DNA of 64,000 nt from Kitasatospora cinereorecta (GTDB lineage: Bacteria > Actinomycetota > Actinomycetes > Streptomycetales > Streptomycetaceae). Of the stretch, positions 7,679-17,254 are shown in pieces. The position numbers were made by a program, and so were the translations under genes. The stretch covers positions 682,001-746,000 of the forward strand of contig NZ_JAMZDX010000005.1 of assembly GCF_024172095.1 (NCBI RefSeq). The letters are read 5' to 3'. Position 1 is the stretch's first letter. Every line of letters begins with the position of its first letter. The notes below the pieces were generated by a model. The model had not been told where the DNA came from. It saw nothing but the letters and a program-made list of their open reading frames with translations, and did no database searches.

Positions 7679-9022
7679 CTAGGACACCGCGCGGGAGTCC
7701 GCCCAGACGCCCTCGAACTCCTCGCGGTAGACCTCCAGGAGTCCCGGTTCCTGGTCGGTGGAGGCGCCGCGCAGGACGAGGGCCGGGGATTCGATGCCGC
7801 GGGCGCGGCGGAGGTAGGGCTGGACGACGCCGAGGTCCGAGGAGCGGCGGCGGCCGCCGCCGGGGCCGGCGACGCGGGGGCCCTCGACCAGGTAGGCGGT
7901 GAAGCGGGGCATCTCGTCGAAGACCCGGATCTCGAAGCCGCCGGGGTCGCGGAGCCGGGCCCGCACCCGCCGGACGTGCATGATGTTCATCTCGATCGAG
8001 CGGCCCAGTTCGCCGCGCCCGAGGCCGAGTTCGCGTTCGCGCCGGCGCACCGCGCTGCTCGCCGGGTTGAGGAAGAGCAGCCGGACCCGGCACCCTTCGC
8101 TGGCGAGCCGGACGAGTCGCTTGCCGGTGTAGTTCTGGCACAGCATGCCGAGTCCGATCCCGACGGCGTCGAGTCGGCGGGCGCCGTCGAGCAGGTCCTC
8201 GACGGGCAGGTCGCGCTGGAGGCGGACCCGGTCGGCGTGGACGGCGACGACGTCGGCGTAGCGTCCGGCGACGAGTTCCTCGACGACGTCGGCGGGCAGG
8301 CCGCCGTGGCTGCCGTCGAGCAGGGCGAGGAGTCGGGCGGCGGCCCGCTCGGTCTGGTCGAGGACGGTCTGGGAGAGGCTGCGGTTGCGGGAGACGACGT
8401 GGCGGGCGACCTCGAGTTCGTCGAGGGCCATCTCGACCTCGCGGCGGTCGACCAGGTAGGGCTCGAAGCAGGGCCAGTGCTGGACCATGAGTTCGCGCAG
8501 CTGGGGCAGGGTGAGGAAGACGAGCGGGTCGTCGTCGGCGGGGTCGAGGAGGTAGCCCTTGCGGCGGCTGACCTCGCGGACGGCGCCGGCCCGGTGGACC
8601 CATTCCTCGCCGGCGGGGCCGGCGGCGGCGATGACCCAGTCCTCGCCGTGGGCGGGGGCGTAGACGGGGCGGAGGATCTCGTCGACGAGGGCGCGCAGGC
8701 GCTGTTCGACCAGGTTGAGCCAGACGTAGGCGCGGCCGGCGAGGCGGACCCGGCGGTAGGCGCCTTCCCACTCGCCGGGGGCCCAGGCGAGGGCGGGTCC
8801 GTCGACCGGGCCGCCCTGGCCGGGCAGCGGGCCGCGGCCGGGGCTGCCAGGCCGGATCACCAGGGTGGGCGCCTCGCTGCGCGGGCCGAGGGGACCGTGG
8901 GGACCGAGCACGCCGTGCGGGCCGAGCGGACCGTGGGGGCCCTGCGGGCCGATCGGGCCGAGGGGACCGAGCGGATCGGGGCCGTCGGGACCGCCGCCCC
9001 TGCCGCCGGCGGGGAACCCCAT
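7679..9022 (-). CDS. SAV2148-type HEPN domain protein with collagen-like N-terminus
   Basis: This 447-residue protein matches the streptomycete SAV2148 family of HEPN-domain proteins. The first ~48 residues are a run of Gly-Pro-X triplets (GPLGPLGPIGPQGPHGPLGP and on), unusual in an intracellular protein. A long helical HEPN-like region (about 80-290) follows. The C-terminal third contains CQNYTGKRLVRLASEGCRVR and a phosphatidylserine-synthase/PLD-like LFLNPASSAVRRRE stretch. HEPN proteins often are RNases or nucleotide-binding modules in stress or defence systems; no function is established here. GAGGTGAG precedes the ATG. It is divergent from the trehalose operon. Confidence 0.7.
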   Translation of the reverse strand: MGFPAGGRGGGPDGPDPLGPLGPIGPQGPHGPLGPHGVLGPHGPLGPRSEAPTLVIRPGSPGRGPLPGQGGPVDGPALAWAPGEWEGAYRRVRLAGRAYVWLNLVEQRLRALVDEILRPVYAPAHGEDWVIAAAGPAGEEWVHRAGAVREVSRRKGYLLDPADDDPLVFLTLPQLRELMVQHWPCFEPYLVDRREVEMALDELEVARHVVSRNRSLSQTVLDQTERAAARLLALLDGSHGGLPADVVEELVAGRYADVVAVHADRVRLQRDLPVEDLLDGARRLDAVGIGLGMLCQNYTGKRLVRLASEGCRVRLLFLNPASSAVRRRERELGLGRGELGRSIEMNIMHVRRVRARLRDPGGFEIRVFDEMPRFTAYLVEGPRVAGPGGGRRRSSDLGVVQPYLRRARGIESPALVLRGASTDQEPGLLEVYREEFEGVWADSRAVS

Positions 9023-9446
9023 GCGCTACCTCACCTCTCGCCCGCCCGCCCCCGTCGGGGGTGACGGCACGTCCACTGACACAGTCTCAACCATGGCGGG
9101 CCTGGCAGAGCCTGTATCCGCATGGGCTCCGGGTACGGCGCCCCGGACGATCAAGGGTATCGCCCGGCGCGCGCGGGCGGCAGTCGTTGGCGGCAGCGAC
9201 CCGGCGCGGTTCGACCGGTGCGCCCCCGGCCCGTCGACACGCCGTCACCGGGCGGTCACCGGGACGCCACGGACACCCGTTCGGGCGAACAAGTGGCAAA
9301 TGGGCGCAGTCTTCGGCCGGGCGCCGGGGAGTATGCGACATGTGCCGTACGTCACGCCGCGCACGGGGCGCACATGTTCGGGCGCTGCGCCGGGAAGTCC
9401 CGGGTGGAGTGCCGGTTCCCGTCTGCCACAGGGAAGTTGAGGTCAC
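9023..9446. other. Divergent intergenic region between HEPN gene and glgX
   Basis: This 424-base stretch holds no convincing gene. It must contain the promoters of both divergent genes. An imperfect inverted repeat (CGACATGTGCC at 9336-9346 and GGCGCACATGTTCG at 9367-9380) lies 65-110 bases before glgX and could be a regulator site. I did not find a clear -10/-35 pair. Confidence 0.5.
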
Positions 9447-11564
9447 ATGCAGGTCTGGCCAGGGCAGCCGTACCCGCTCGGTGCCACGTACGACGGGGCC
9501 GGTACCAACTTCGCCGTGTTCTCCGAGAGCGCGGACCGGATCGAGCTCTGCCTGATCGGCGAGGACGGTTCGGAGACCGCCGTCGAGCTGCGGGAGACCG
9601 ACGCCTTCGTCCGGCACGCCTACCTGCCGGGGGTGCAGCCGGGCCAGCGGTACGGATTCCGGGTGCACGGACCGTTCAACCCCGGCCTGGGGCAGCGGCA
9701 CAACAGCGCCAAGCTGCTGCTGGACCCGTACGCGAAGGCGATGAGCGGCCACATCGACTGGGACGAGTCGGTGTACGGCTACCACTTCGGCGCGCCGGAG
9801 CGCCGCAACGACCTGGACTCGGCGCCGCACACCATGCACTCGGTGGTGATCAACCCGTACTTCGACTGGGGCACCGACCGGCCGCCGCGCACCGACTACC
9901 ACCGCACGGTGCTGTACGAGGCCCATGTGAAGGGCCTGACCCGGCTGCACCCGGGCATCCCGGAGGAGATCCGGGGCACCTACGCGGGTCTGGCGCACCC
10001 GGCGGTGATCGAGCACCTGGCCAAGCTGGGGGTGACCGCGATCGAGCTGATGCCGGTGCACCAGTTCGTCCGCGACCACCGGCTGCGGGACCTGGGCCTG
10101 TCCAACTACTGGGGCTACAACACCATCGGCTTCTTCGCCCCGCACTCCTCGTACTCCTCCCACGGCGACCGCGGCCAGCAGGTGCAGGAGTTCAAGTCGA
10201 TGGTGAAGGCGCTGCACGCGGCCGGGATCGAGGTGATCCTGGACGTGGTCTACAACCACACCGCCGAGGGCAACCACCTGGGCCCGACGCTCTCCTTCCG
10301 CGGTCTGGACAACGTCTCGTACTACCGGCTGGCCAAGGACCAGCGGTTCTACGAGGACACCACCGGCACCGGCAACAGCCTGCTGATGCGCAGCCCGCAC
10401 GTGCTTCAGATGATCATGGATTCGCTGCGCTACTGGGTCACCGAGATGCATGTGGACGGCTTCCGCTTCGACCTGGCGGCCACCCTGGCCCGGCAGTTCC
10501 ACGAGGTGGACCGGCTGTCCTCGTTCTTCGACCTGGTGCAGCAGGACCCGGTGGTCTCCCAGGCCAAGCTGATCGCCGAGCCGTGGGACCTCGGCGAGGG
10601 CGGCTACCAGGTCGGCAACTTCCCACCGCTGTGGACCGAGTGGAACGGCATGTACCGGGACACCGTCCGCGACCTGTGGCGGGGCGAGACCGCGATGCTG
10701 GCCGAGTTCGGCTCGCGCCTGACCGGCTCCTCCGACCTCTACCAGGACGACGGCCGCCGCCCGATCGCCTCGATCAACTTCGTCACCTGCCACGACGGCT
10801 TCACCCTGCGCGACCTGGTCTCCTACAACGAGAAGCACAACGAGGCCAACCGCGAGGACAGCCGGGACGGCGAGTCCTTCAACCGGTCCTGGAACTGCGG
10901 GGCGGAGGGCGAGACCGACGACCCCGGGGTCACCGAGCTGCGCGCCCGCCAGCAGCGCAACTTCATCGCCACCCTGATGCTCTCCCAGGGCGTGCCGATG
11001 CTCTCCCACGGCGACGAGCTGAGCCGCACCCAGCAGGGCAACAACAACGCCTACTGCCAGGACGGCGAGCTGACCTGGGTGCACTGGCCCGAGGGCCCGG
11101 GGCCGGAGGCCGAGCTGCTGGAGTTCACCCAGGGGATGATCTGGCTGCGCCGCGACCACCCGGTGTTCCGGCGCCGGCGCTTCTTCCACGGCCGCCCGGT
11201 GTCCGGGACGCACGACGACCTCACCGACATCGCCTGGTTCACCCCGTCCGGCGAGGAGATGACCAAGCAGGACTGGCTCACCAGCTACGCCAAGTCGCTG
11301 ACCGTCTTCCTCAACGGCAACGCCATCTCCGAGCCGGACCGGCGCGGCGGGAAGATCGTCGACGACTCCTTCCTGCTGATGTTCAACGCCCACTCCGAGC
11401 CGCTGGAGTTCACCGTCCCGGCCGGCCACGGCGAGGCCTGGGTGGTGGTGGTCGACACCACGCTGGCGACGCTGCCCGCACCGGGCACCGGCAGCCGGGT
11501 GAAGGCGGGCGACAGCCTGTGGCTCCCGGACCGCTCGCTGATGGTGCTCCAACGTCCCGCCTGA
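9447..11564 (+). CDS. glgX: Glycogen debranching enzyme GlgX/TreX
   Basis: This 705-residue GH13 isoamylase-type enzyme hydrolyses alpha-1,6 branches of glycogen to release linear malto-oligosaccharides. An N-terminal CBM48-like domain (about 1-130) precedes the catalytic barrel. Conserved regions are DVVYNHTAEG (266-275), DGFRFDLAA with nucleophile D342, AEPWD with acid/base E378 and TCHDGFTL with D450. It is the first gene of a glgX-treY-treZ operon, so its linear products feed TreY. TTGAGG is the only weak ribosome site before the ATG. Confidence 0.95.
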   Translation: MQVWPGQPYPLGATYDGAGTNFAVFSESADRIELCLIGEDGSETAVELRETDAFVRHAYLPGVQPGQRYGFRVHGPFNPGLGQRHNSAKLLLDPYAKAMSGHIDWDESVYGYHFGAPERRNDLDSAPHTMHSVVINPYFDWGTDRPPRTDYHRTVLYEAHVKGLTRLHPGIPEEIRGTYAGLAHPAVIEHLAKLGVTAIELMPVHQFVRDHRLRDLGLSNYWGYNTIGFFAPHSSYSSHGDRGQQVQEFKSMVKALHAAGIEVILDVVYNHTAEGNHLGPTLSFRGLDNVSYYRLAKDQRFYEDTTGTGNSLLMRSPHVLQMIMDSLRYWVTEMHVDGFRFDLAATLARQFHEVDRLSSFFDLVQQDPVVSQAKLIAEPWDLGEGGYQVGNFPPLWTEWNGMYRDTVRDLWRGETAMLAEFGSRLTGSSDLYQDDGRRPIASINFVTCHDGFTLRDLVSYNEKHNEANREDSRDGESFNRSWNCGAEGETDDPGVTELRARQQRNFIATLMLSQGVPMLSHGDELSRTQQGNNNAYCQDGELTWVHWPEGPGPEAELLEFTQGMIWLRRDHPVFRRRRFFHGRPVSGTHDDLTDIAWFTPSGEEMTKQDWLTSYAKSLTVFLNGNAISEPDRRGGKIVDDSFLLMFNAHSEPLEFTVPAGHGEAWVVVVDTTLATLPAPGTGSRVKAGDSLWLPDRSLMVLQRPA

Positions 11565-11643
11565 CCGGGCCGAGCCCGGGTGCTCCTCCGATCGGCCCAG
11601 TCCAAGGCCATACCGGACGGGTCCGCCGGGTAGGCATGAGGGC

Positions 11644-14019
11644 ATGACCCCCGCCGCCGCCCGACCTCCGACGGCCAGCTACCGGCTGCAGCTCCAGCCG
11701 GGCTTCAGCCTGCACGACGCCGAGCGCGCGGTGCCCTACCTGGCCGCCCTCGGCGTCTCCCACCTGCACCTGTCCCCGCTGCTGGAGGCCGCGCCCGGCT
11801 CCACCCACGGGTACGACACCGTCGACCACACCCGGATCAGCGAGCAGCTCGGCGGCGAGGCGGCCCTGCGCTCGCTGGCCGCCGAGGCGCACCGGCACGA
11901 GCTGCGCCTGATCGCCGACGTGGTGCCCAACCACATGGCGCTGCCCGTCCCCGAGCGGCTGAACCAGCCGCTCTGGCAGGTGCTGAAGGACGGCCCCGAC
12001 TCGCCCTACGCCGCCTGGTTCGACATCGACTGGACGGCGCAGCCCGGCCCGGTCGACGCCCCCGAGCGCGGCCGGCTGCTGCTGCCGCTGCTCGGCGACC
12101 GGCTCGGCGCCGTGCTCGACCAGCTCACCGTGGAGGGCGACACCCTCCGCTACCACGAGCACGCCTTCCCGCTGCGGCCCGGCACCGAGGCCTTCCCGCT
12201 GCCCGAGCTGCTGGAGCGGCAGTGGTACCGGCTGTCCTGGTGGAAGCTGGCCGACGGGGAGCTGAACTACCGGCGCTTCTTCACCGTCAACGAGCTGATC
12301 GCGGTCCGGATGGAGGTGCCGGAGGTCTTCGAGGCCACCCACGCCGTCCTGCTGCGGCTGCACGCCGACGGCGTGCTGGACGGCTTCCGGATCGACCACC
12401 CGGACGGCCTCGCCGACCCGCGCGGCTACCTGCGCCGGCTCGCCGAGGCCACCGGCGGCGCGTACACGGTGGTGGAGAAGATCCTCACCGGCGAGGAGCG
12501 ACTGCCCGCCGACTGGCCGTGCGCGGGCACCACCGGCTACGACGCGCTGCGCCGGATCGACGGGGTGCTGACCGACCACGCCGGCGCCGAGCGGCTGGTC
12601 GCCGCCTACCAGCGCGACGTCGCCGACCGGACCGACGCCGCCGGGGCCGCCCGCCAGGGCCGGGCCGAGCTGACCGCGCCCGGCGGGGAACTGGCCGCCG
12701 AGACCGACCGGCTGGTCCGGCTCGCCACCCGGATCTGCGCCGCCGAACCCGCGCTGGCCGACCACCCGGCGCTGGACCTGCGCCGGGCGCTGACCGAGCT
12801 GCTCACCGACCACCCGGTGTACCGGCCGTACGTGGTGCCCGGCGAGAGCGCCCCGGCGGAGGCCGTCGCCCACCTGGGCGAGGCCGCGCCCGGGGACGCC
12901 ACCGGGCGGCTGCTGCGCGACCTGGCGCTCGGGCGCCTCGGCCGCGGCGACGCCAAGGACGAGTTCTGCGTCCGCTTCGCCCAGACCGCGTCGGCGGTGG
13001 CCGCCAAGGGCGTCGAGGACACCGCCTTCTACCGCTGGAACGCCCTGCTCAGCCTGAACGAGGTCGGCGGGCAGCCCGGCCACCCCGGGGTGACCCCGGC
13101 CGACTTCCACCGCTGGTGCGCCGAGCGCGAGGAGCACTGGCCGGGCGCGATGACCGCACTGTCCACCCACGACACCAAGCGCAGCGCCGACGCCCGGGCC
13201 CGGCTCGCCGTCCTCGCCGAGTTGCCCGAGGCGTGGGCGGCCGAGTGCGCCGCCTGGACGACTGCCGCCGGACCCTGCCCGGACCGGCCGACCGCCTGGC
13301 TGCTGTGGCAGACCATGGTCGCCTCGTGGCCGGCCTCGGCCGAGCGGCTGGTCGGGGTGGCCCTCAAGTCGGCCCGCGAGGCCAAGCGCCGCACCTCCTG
13401 GGCCGAACCCGACGAGCGCTACGAGCACTGGCTGACCGAGTACGTCCGCGGCGCCCTGGCCAACCCCGGGCTCTCCCCGCGGATCGCCGGATTCGTCCAG
13501 CTGCTGGCGCCGTTCGCCCGCAGCAACACCCTGGCCGCGGCCCTGCTCCAGCTCACCGTGCCCGGCGTGCCCGACCTCTACCAGGGCAGCGAGGAGCCGC
13601 TGTACACCCTGGTCGACCCCGACAACCGGGCTCCGGTCGACCTCGGCGCGCTCGCCGTCCGGCTCACCGACTCCCCCGCCGACCGCTCGGACGACCTGGC
13701 CCGGGAGAAGCTCCACCTGACCACCACCGCCCTGCACCTGCGCCGCACCCACCCGTTCGGTCCGTACCGGCCGATCACCGCGACCGGGCCCTCGGCCGAC
13801 CACCTGCTCGCCCTCGGCCGCGGCGAGAAGCTGATCGCCGCCGCCACCCGGCTCCCGTACGGGCTGCACCGGGCCGGCGGCTGGCGCGACACGGTGCTGG
13901 AACTGCCGCCCGGCCGCTGGACCGACCAGCTCACCGAACGCCACTTCCTGGCCGGCCCGGTGGAGGTCTCGTACCTGCTCGGCCGCTACCCGGTCGCCCT
14001 GCTGACGGAGGTCTCGTGA
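11644..14019 (+). CDS. treY: Malto-oligosyltrehalose synthase TreY
   Basis: This 791-residue GH13 enzyme isomerises the reducing-end maltose of malto-oligosaccharides into a trehalosyl unit (alpha-1,4 to alpha,alpha-1,1). Typical TreY features are SYRLQLQPGFS at the N-terminus, the catalytic regions DVVPNHMA and DGFRIDHPDGLADP, and STHDTKRSADARAR late in the protein. It begins 79 bases after glgX and overlaps treZ by four bases (GTGA), so the three genes are one operon. Full length for the family, with no sign of decay. Confidence 0.96.
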   Translation: MTPAAARPPTASYRLQLQPGFSLHDAERAVPYLAALGVSHLHLSPLLEAAPGSTHGYDTVDHTRISEQLGGEAALRSLAAEAHRHELRLIADVVPNHMALPVPERLNQPLWQVLKDGPDSPYAAWFDIDWTAQPGPVDAPERGRLLLPLLGDRLGAVLDQLTVEGDTLRYHEHAFPLRPGTEAFPLPELLERQWYRLSWWKLADGELNYRRFFTVNELIAVRMEVPEVFEATHAVLLRLHADGVLDGFRIDHPDGLADPRGYLRRLAEATGGAYTVVEKILTGEERLPADWPCAGTTGYDALRRIDGVLTDHAGAERLVAAYQRDVADRTDAAGAARQGRAELTAPGGELAAETDRLVRLATRICAAEPALADHPALDLRRALTELLTDHPVYRPYVVPGESAPAEAVAHLGEAAPGDATGRLLRDLALGRLGRGDAKDEFCVRFAQTASAVAAKGVEDTAFYRWNALLSLNEVGGQPGHPGVTPADFHRWCAEREEHWPGAMTALSTHDTKRSADARARLAVLAELPEAWAAECAAWTTAAGPCPDRPTAWLLWQTMVASWPASAERLVGVALKSAREAKRRTSWAEPDERYEHWLTEYVRGALANPGLSPRIAGFVQLLAPFARSNTLAAALLQLTVPGVPDLYQGSEEPLYTLVDPDNRAPVDLGALAVRLTDSPADRSDDLAREKLHLTTTALHLRRTHPFGPYRPITATGPSADHLLALGRGEKLIAAATRLPYGLHRAGGWRDTVLELPPGRWTDQLTERHFLAGPVEVSYLLGRYPVALLTEVS

Positions 14020-15755
14020 CGAGCTACCAGGTCTGGGCCCCGGACGCGGTGGTGGTGGAGGTGGAGGTCGGCGCCATTCCCTACCCAATGGCCCGGGTGC
14101 CGGACCGGCCCGGCTGGTGGCAGGGCGAGGCCCCCGACGGCGACTACGGCTTCCGCCTCGGCGGCGGCCGCGCCCTGCCCGACCCGCGCTCCGCCCACCA
14201 GCCCGACGGCCCCGACGGGCTGAGCCGACCGGTCGACCACGCCGCCTTCCGCTGGTCCGACACCCCCTGGCACGGCCGTCCGCTGCCCGGCGCCGTCGTG
14301 TACGAGCTGCACATCGGCACCTTCACCCCCGACGGCACCTTCGACGGCGCCGCCGACCGCCTCGACCACCTGGTCGACCTCGGCGTCGACTTCGTCGAGC
14401 TGATGCCGGTCTGCCCCTTCCCCGGCCGCTACGGCTGGGGCTACGACGGCGTCTCGCTCTGGGCCGTCCACGAGCCGTACGGCGGGCCGGACGGCCTCAA
14501 GCGCTTCGTCGACGCCTGCCACCGCCGGGGCCTCGGCGTGATCCTCGACGTCGTCCACAACCACCTCGGCCCCTCCGGCAACTACCTCCCCGCCTTCGGC
14601 CCGTACTTCACCGACCGGCACCACACCCCCTGGGGCTCCGCCGTCAACCTCGACGCCCCCGGTTCCGACGAGGTCCGCGCCTACCTGATCGGCAGCGCCC
14701 TCGCCTGGCTGCGCGACTACCGGATCGACGGCCTGCGGCTCGACGCCGTGCACGCCCTGGTCGACCACCGGGCGCTGCCCTTCCTCGAGGAACTCGCCAC
14801 CGCCGTCGACGACCTGGCCGCCGCCACCGGCCGCCCGCTGTTCCTGATCGCCGAGTCCGACCTCAACGACCCGCGCACCACCACCCCCCGCCAGGCCGGC
14901 GGCACCGGCCTGACCGCCCAGTGGAGCGACGACTTCCACCACGCCCTGCACGCCCTGCTCACCGGCGAATCCCAGGGCTACTACGGCGACTTCGCCACCG
15001 ACCCGTACGCCGCCGTCGCCCGCACCCTGACCCGCGGCTTCTTCCACGACGGCACCCGGTCCTCCTTCCGCGACCGCCACCACGGCCGACCCTTCCCCCC
15101 GGCGTACGGGCACCGGCTGCTCGGCTACGCCCAGACCCACGACCAGGTCGGCAACCGGGCCACCGGCGACCGCCTCTCCGCCACCCTCTCCCCCGGCCGG
15201 CTCGCCGCCGCCGCGGCCCTGGTGCTCACCTCGCCCTTCACGCCGATGCTGTTCATGGGCGAGGAATGGGGCGCCACCACCCCCTGGCAGTACTTCACCG
15301 ACCACACCGACCCCCGGCTCGCCGACGCCGTCCGCCAGGGCCGGCGGCGGGAGTTCGCCGAGCACGGCTGGCGCGCGGAGGACGTCCCCGACCCGCAGGC
15401 CAGGGCCACCGTCCTCGGCTCCGTCCTCGACTGGACCGAACCCGCCCGCGAGCCCCACGCCGCACTCCTCGACTGGTACCGGCGCTTGATCCGCCTCCGC
15501 CGCGACCACCCCGAACTGATGGCCGGCGACCTCGGCTCGGTGACGGTCGACCACGACGCGGAGCACGGCCGCCTCACCGTCCACCGCGGCCCCTACCGCC
15601 TCATCGTCCGCCTCGGCGGCACCGAACCCCTCGCCGTCCCCCTCGACGCCACCTACACCGGCACAATGGCCCTCTTCGGCGACTGCTGGCCCGGCACCGA
15701 CGACACCCTCTACCTCGCCCCCGACTCCACCGCCCTGATCCGCGTGGACCGTTAG
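14016..15755 (+). CDS. treZ: Malto-oligosyltrehalose trehalohydrolase TreZ
   Basis: This 579-residue GH13 enzyme cleaves trehalose from the end made by TreY, leaving a chain shortened by two glucoses. It has an N-terminal CBM48-like domain followed by the signature ELHIGTFTPDGTFDGA, the barrel motifs DVVHNHLGPSGNY, DGLRLDAVHAL and LIAESDLND, and YAQTHDQVGNRATGDR. The GTG start overlaps the treY stop (GTGA), typical of translational coupling. With GlgX and TreY it forms a complete TreXYZ route. No treS or glgE-type gene is beside it. Confidence 0.95.
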   Translation: MTSYQVWAPDAVVVEVEVGAIPYPMARVPDRPGWWQGEAPDGDYGFRLGGGRALPDPRSAHQPDGPDGLSRPVDHAAFRWSDTPWHGRPLPGAVVYELHIGTFTPDGTFDGAADRLDHLVDLGVDFVELMPVCPFPGRYGWGYDGVSLWAVHEPYGGPDGLKRFVDACHRRGLGVILDVVHNHLGPSGNYLPAFGPYFTDRHHTPWGSAVNLDAPGSDEVRAYLIGSALAWLRDYRIDGLRLDAVHALVDHRALPFLEELATAVDDLAAATGRPLFLIAESDLNDPRTTTPRQAGGTGLTAQWSDDFHHALHALLTGESQGYYGDFATDPYAAVARTLTRGFFHDGTRSSFRDRHHGRPFPPAYGHRLLGYAQTHDQVGNRATGDRLSATLSPGRLAAAAALVLTSPFTPMLFMGEEWGATTPWQYFTDHTDPRLADAVRQGRRREFAEHGWRAEDVPDPQARATVLGSVLDWTEPAREPHAALLDWYRRLIRLRRDHPELMAGDLGSVTVDHDAEHGRLTVHRGPYRLIVRLGGTEPLAVPLDATYTGTMALFGDCWPGTDDTLYLAPDSTALIRVDR

Positions 15756-15886
15756 CCGTATCAGAGAACCTTTGCCCCGTTGATGGGTGGACTGCCGAGG
15801 TGAGCGCGCGTCCGCCGGCCAGGACGACATCGTGACCTGGCCGCTTCCTCGGGATCGATCTCAGGGGGCGCCGAAGGCGCGCTCCA

Positions 15887-16207
15887 GGGCCGTCCGGCGC
15901 CGATGCCGCGGAAGTCACCGGTGTGAGGCGCCGCTTGCGCGAACTCGCCACCGTCGAGCAGCAGGCCGAACGTCTGACACTCGCTTCGGCCGCCTTCCTC
16001 ACGCCACCCGGAATCCCCGCGGCCGCTCCGACTCCAGGACAGCCGCTCGGCGGCGATTCACCCACCGCGGCGAGTGTCGCCGAAGCCCTCGTAGACCTCG
16101 CTGAGGCCGGGCTCACGGTCTCCACCGTGTGGATGCCCGTTGCAGCCGAACACTTGGAGAAGGCGATGGATTGGATCGCGTCCGAGGTCATGCCACGGCT
16201 CGCCTGA
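15887..16207 (+). pseudogene. Remnant of an LLM-class flavin-dependent oxidoreductase
   Basis: The frame gives about 105 residues ending in AEALVDLAEAGLTVSTVW and EKAMDWIASEVMPRLA, the usual C-terminal pattern of luciferase-like (F420 or FMN) oxidoreductases. These enzymes are normally about 280-350 residues long, and the whole flavin-binding barrel start is missing. The open frame continues upstream only as low-complexity arginine/glycine sequence from about 15850. A GTG at 15923 could start a 94-residue product, but no ribosome site is evident. I read it as a truncated gene left between treZ and the transketolase genes; the flanks 15756-15886 and 16208-16320 hold nothing I can name. Confidence 0.6.
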
Positions 16208-16320
16208 TACAGGGTCTCGCCCGGTTCGATCAGACTGCCGCGCCGAGAGGACGTCCCCCGGCGGATGCCGCTGGGCGTGACCGGAACGAGTCGAGTGCGA
16301 GTCCCGAGCCCCCGAAAGCA

Positions 16321-17214
16321 TCACCACACGTACTCGGAAATCCGCGCCCGGAGGGCGGTTGCGTCGAGCCCGTACGCCGCGAGGTGCTCCGGGATGGAGC
16401 CGAAGTGGCGGTGCTCCTCCTTGGGGACGCCGAGTGCGAGCACGCGGTGCGGCAGGTCGGCGAGCGCGTCGTGGGCGGCGGTGGCGGAGGTGCCGGCGAG
16501 GTACGGCTCGACCAGGACGACGTCGGCGCGCTCGCCGATCGCGGCGCGCAGCCCGGCGGCGTCGAACGGTCGCACGGTGGCGGCGTACAGCACCGTCACG
16601 TCCATGGTCTCGGTCGCGGCGAGGACGGCGTCCAGCATCGGCCCCACCGCGAGCACCACGCCGCGGCTGCCTTCCCGCACTCGGGTGAAGCGGCCGGGGA
16701 CGACCGGTACGGGGTGCTCGTTGCGGTGGGCGGAGAGTCGCACGTAGGCGAGGCTGTCGCCGTCGGCGGCGGCGTGCCGCAGCAGGGTTTCGGCCTCGTC
16801 GGGGTGGCCGGGGACGTGGACGGTCCAGCCGGGCAGGGTGTCGAGCAGGGCGACGTCGCCGGGCGCCATGTGGGTGCGGCCGCCGGCGGGCCAGTCGTAG
16901 GAGCCCGCGGCGCTCACCAGGACCGCGCCGACGCCCTGGTGGACCAGGTCCAACTTGACCTGTTCCCAGGGGCGTTCGATGAGGAAGCTGGCGAAGGTGT
17001 GGGCGATCGGGCGCATGCCGGTGAGGGCGAGTCCGCCGGCGGTGCCGATCAGCAGCTGTTCGCGGATGCCGACATTGACGACCCGGTCGGGGTGGCGGGC
17101 GGCGGCGGGGGCGAAGGCGTCCACCCCGATGTCGGCGAGGACGAGCGCGAGGCGGGGGTCGTGGTCGAGCAGGTCGGTGGTGACGGCGGCGAAGCGCTCG
17201 CGCATGGTGTCCAT
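16321..17214 (-). CDS. Transketolase, C-terminal subunit (pyrimidine-binding and C-terminal domains)
   Basis: This 297-residue protein corresponds to the second half of transketolase/DXS-type enzymes. It has the pyrimidine domain (VLADIGVDAF, VNVGIREQLLIGTAGGLA with the glutamate that activates thiamine diphosphate), THMAPGDVALL, and a C-terminal Rossmann-like domain. It starts 40 bases after the N-terminal subunit gene. Split transketolases form heteromeric enzymes that transfer two-carbon units between sugar phosphates; the exact donor is unknown. The pair is divergent from soxR. Confidence 0.87.
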   Translation of the reverse strand: MDTMRERFAAVTTDLLDHDPRLALVLADIGVDAFAPAAARHPDRVVNVGIREQLLIGTAGGLALTGMRPIAHTFASFLIERPWEQVKLDLVHQGVGAVLVSAAGSYDWPAGGRTHMAPGDVALLDTLPGWTVHVPGHPDEAETLLRHAAADGDSLAYVRLSAHRNEHPVPVVPGRFTRVREGSRGVVLAVGPMLDAVLAATETMDVTVLYAATVRPFDAAGLRAAIGERADVVLVEPYLAGTSATAAHDALADLPHRVLALGVPKEEHRHFGSIPEHLAAYGLDATALRARISEYVW

Positions 17215-17254
17215 CAGGCGTTCCTCATCCAGAAGTCAGAAGGGGCGAGCGGGT

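Noticed and set aside
9087..14088. Long open frames opposite and beside glgX, treY and treZ
   Set aside because: They are antisense or off-frame shadows without domain motifs; the GH13 genes explain the region.
15756..15886. Insertion sequence remnant after treZ
   Set aside because: The stretch looks unlike its neighbours, but I could find no terminal repeats or transposase fragment.
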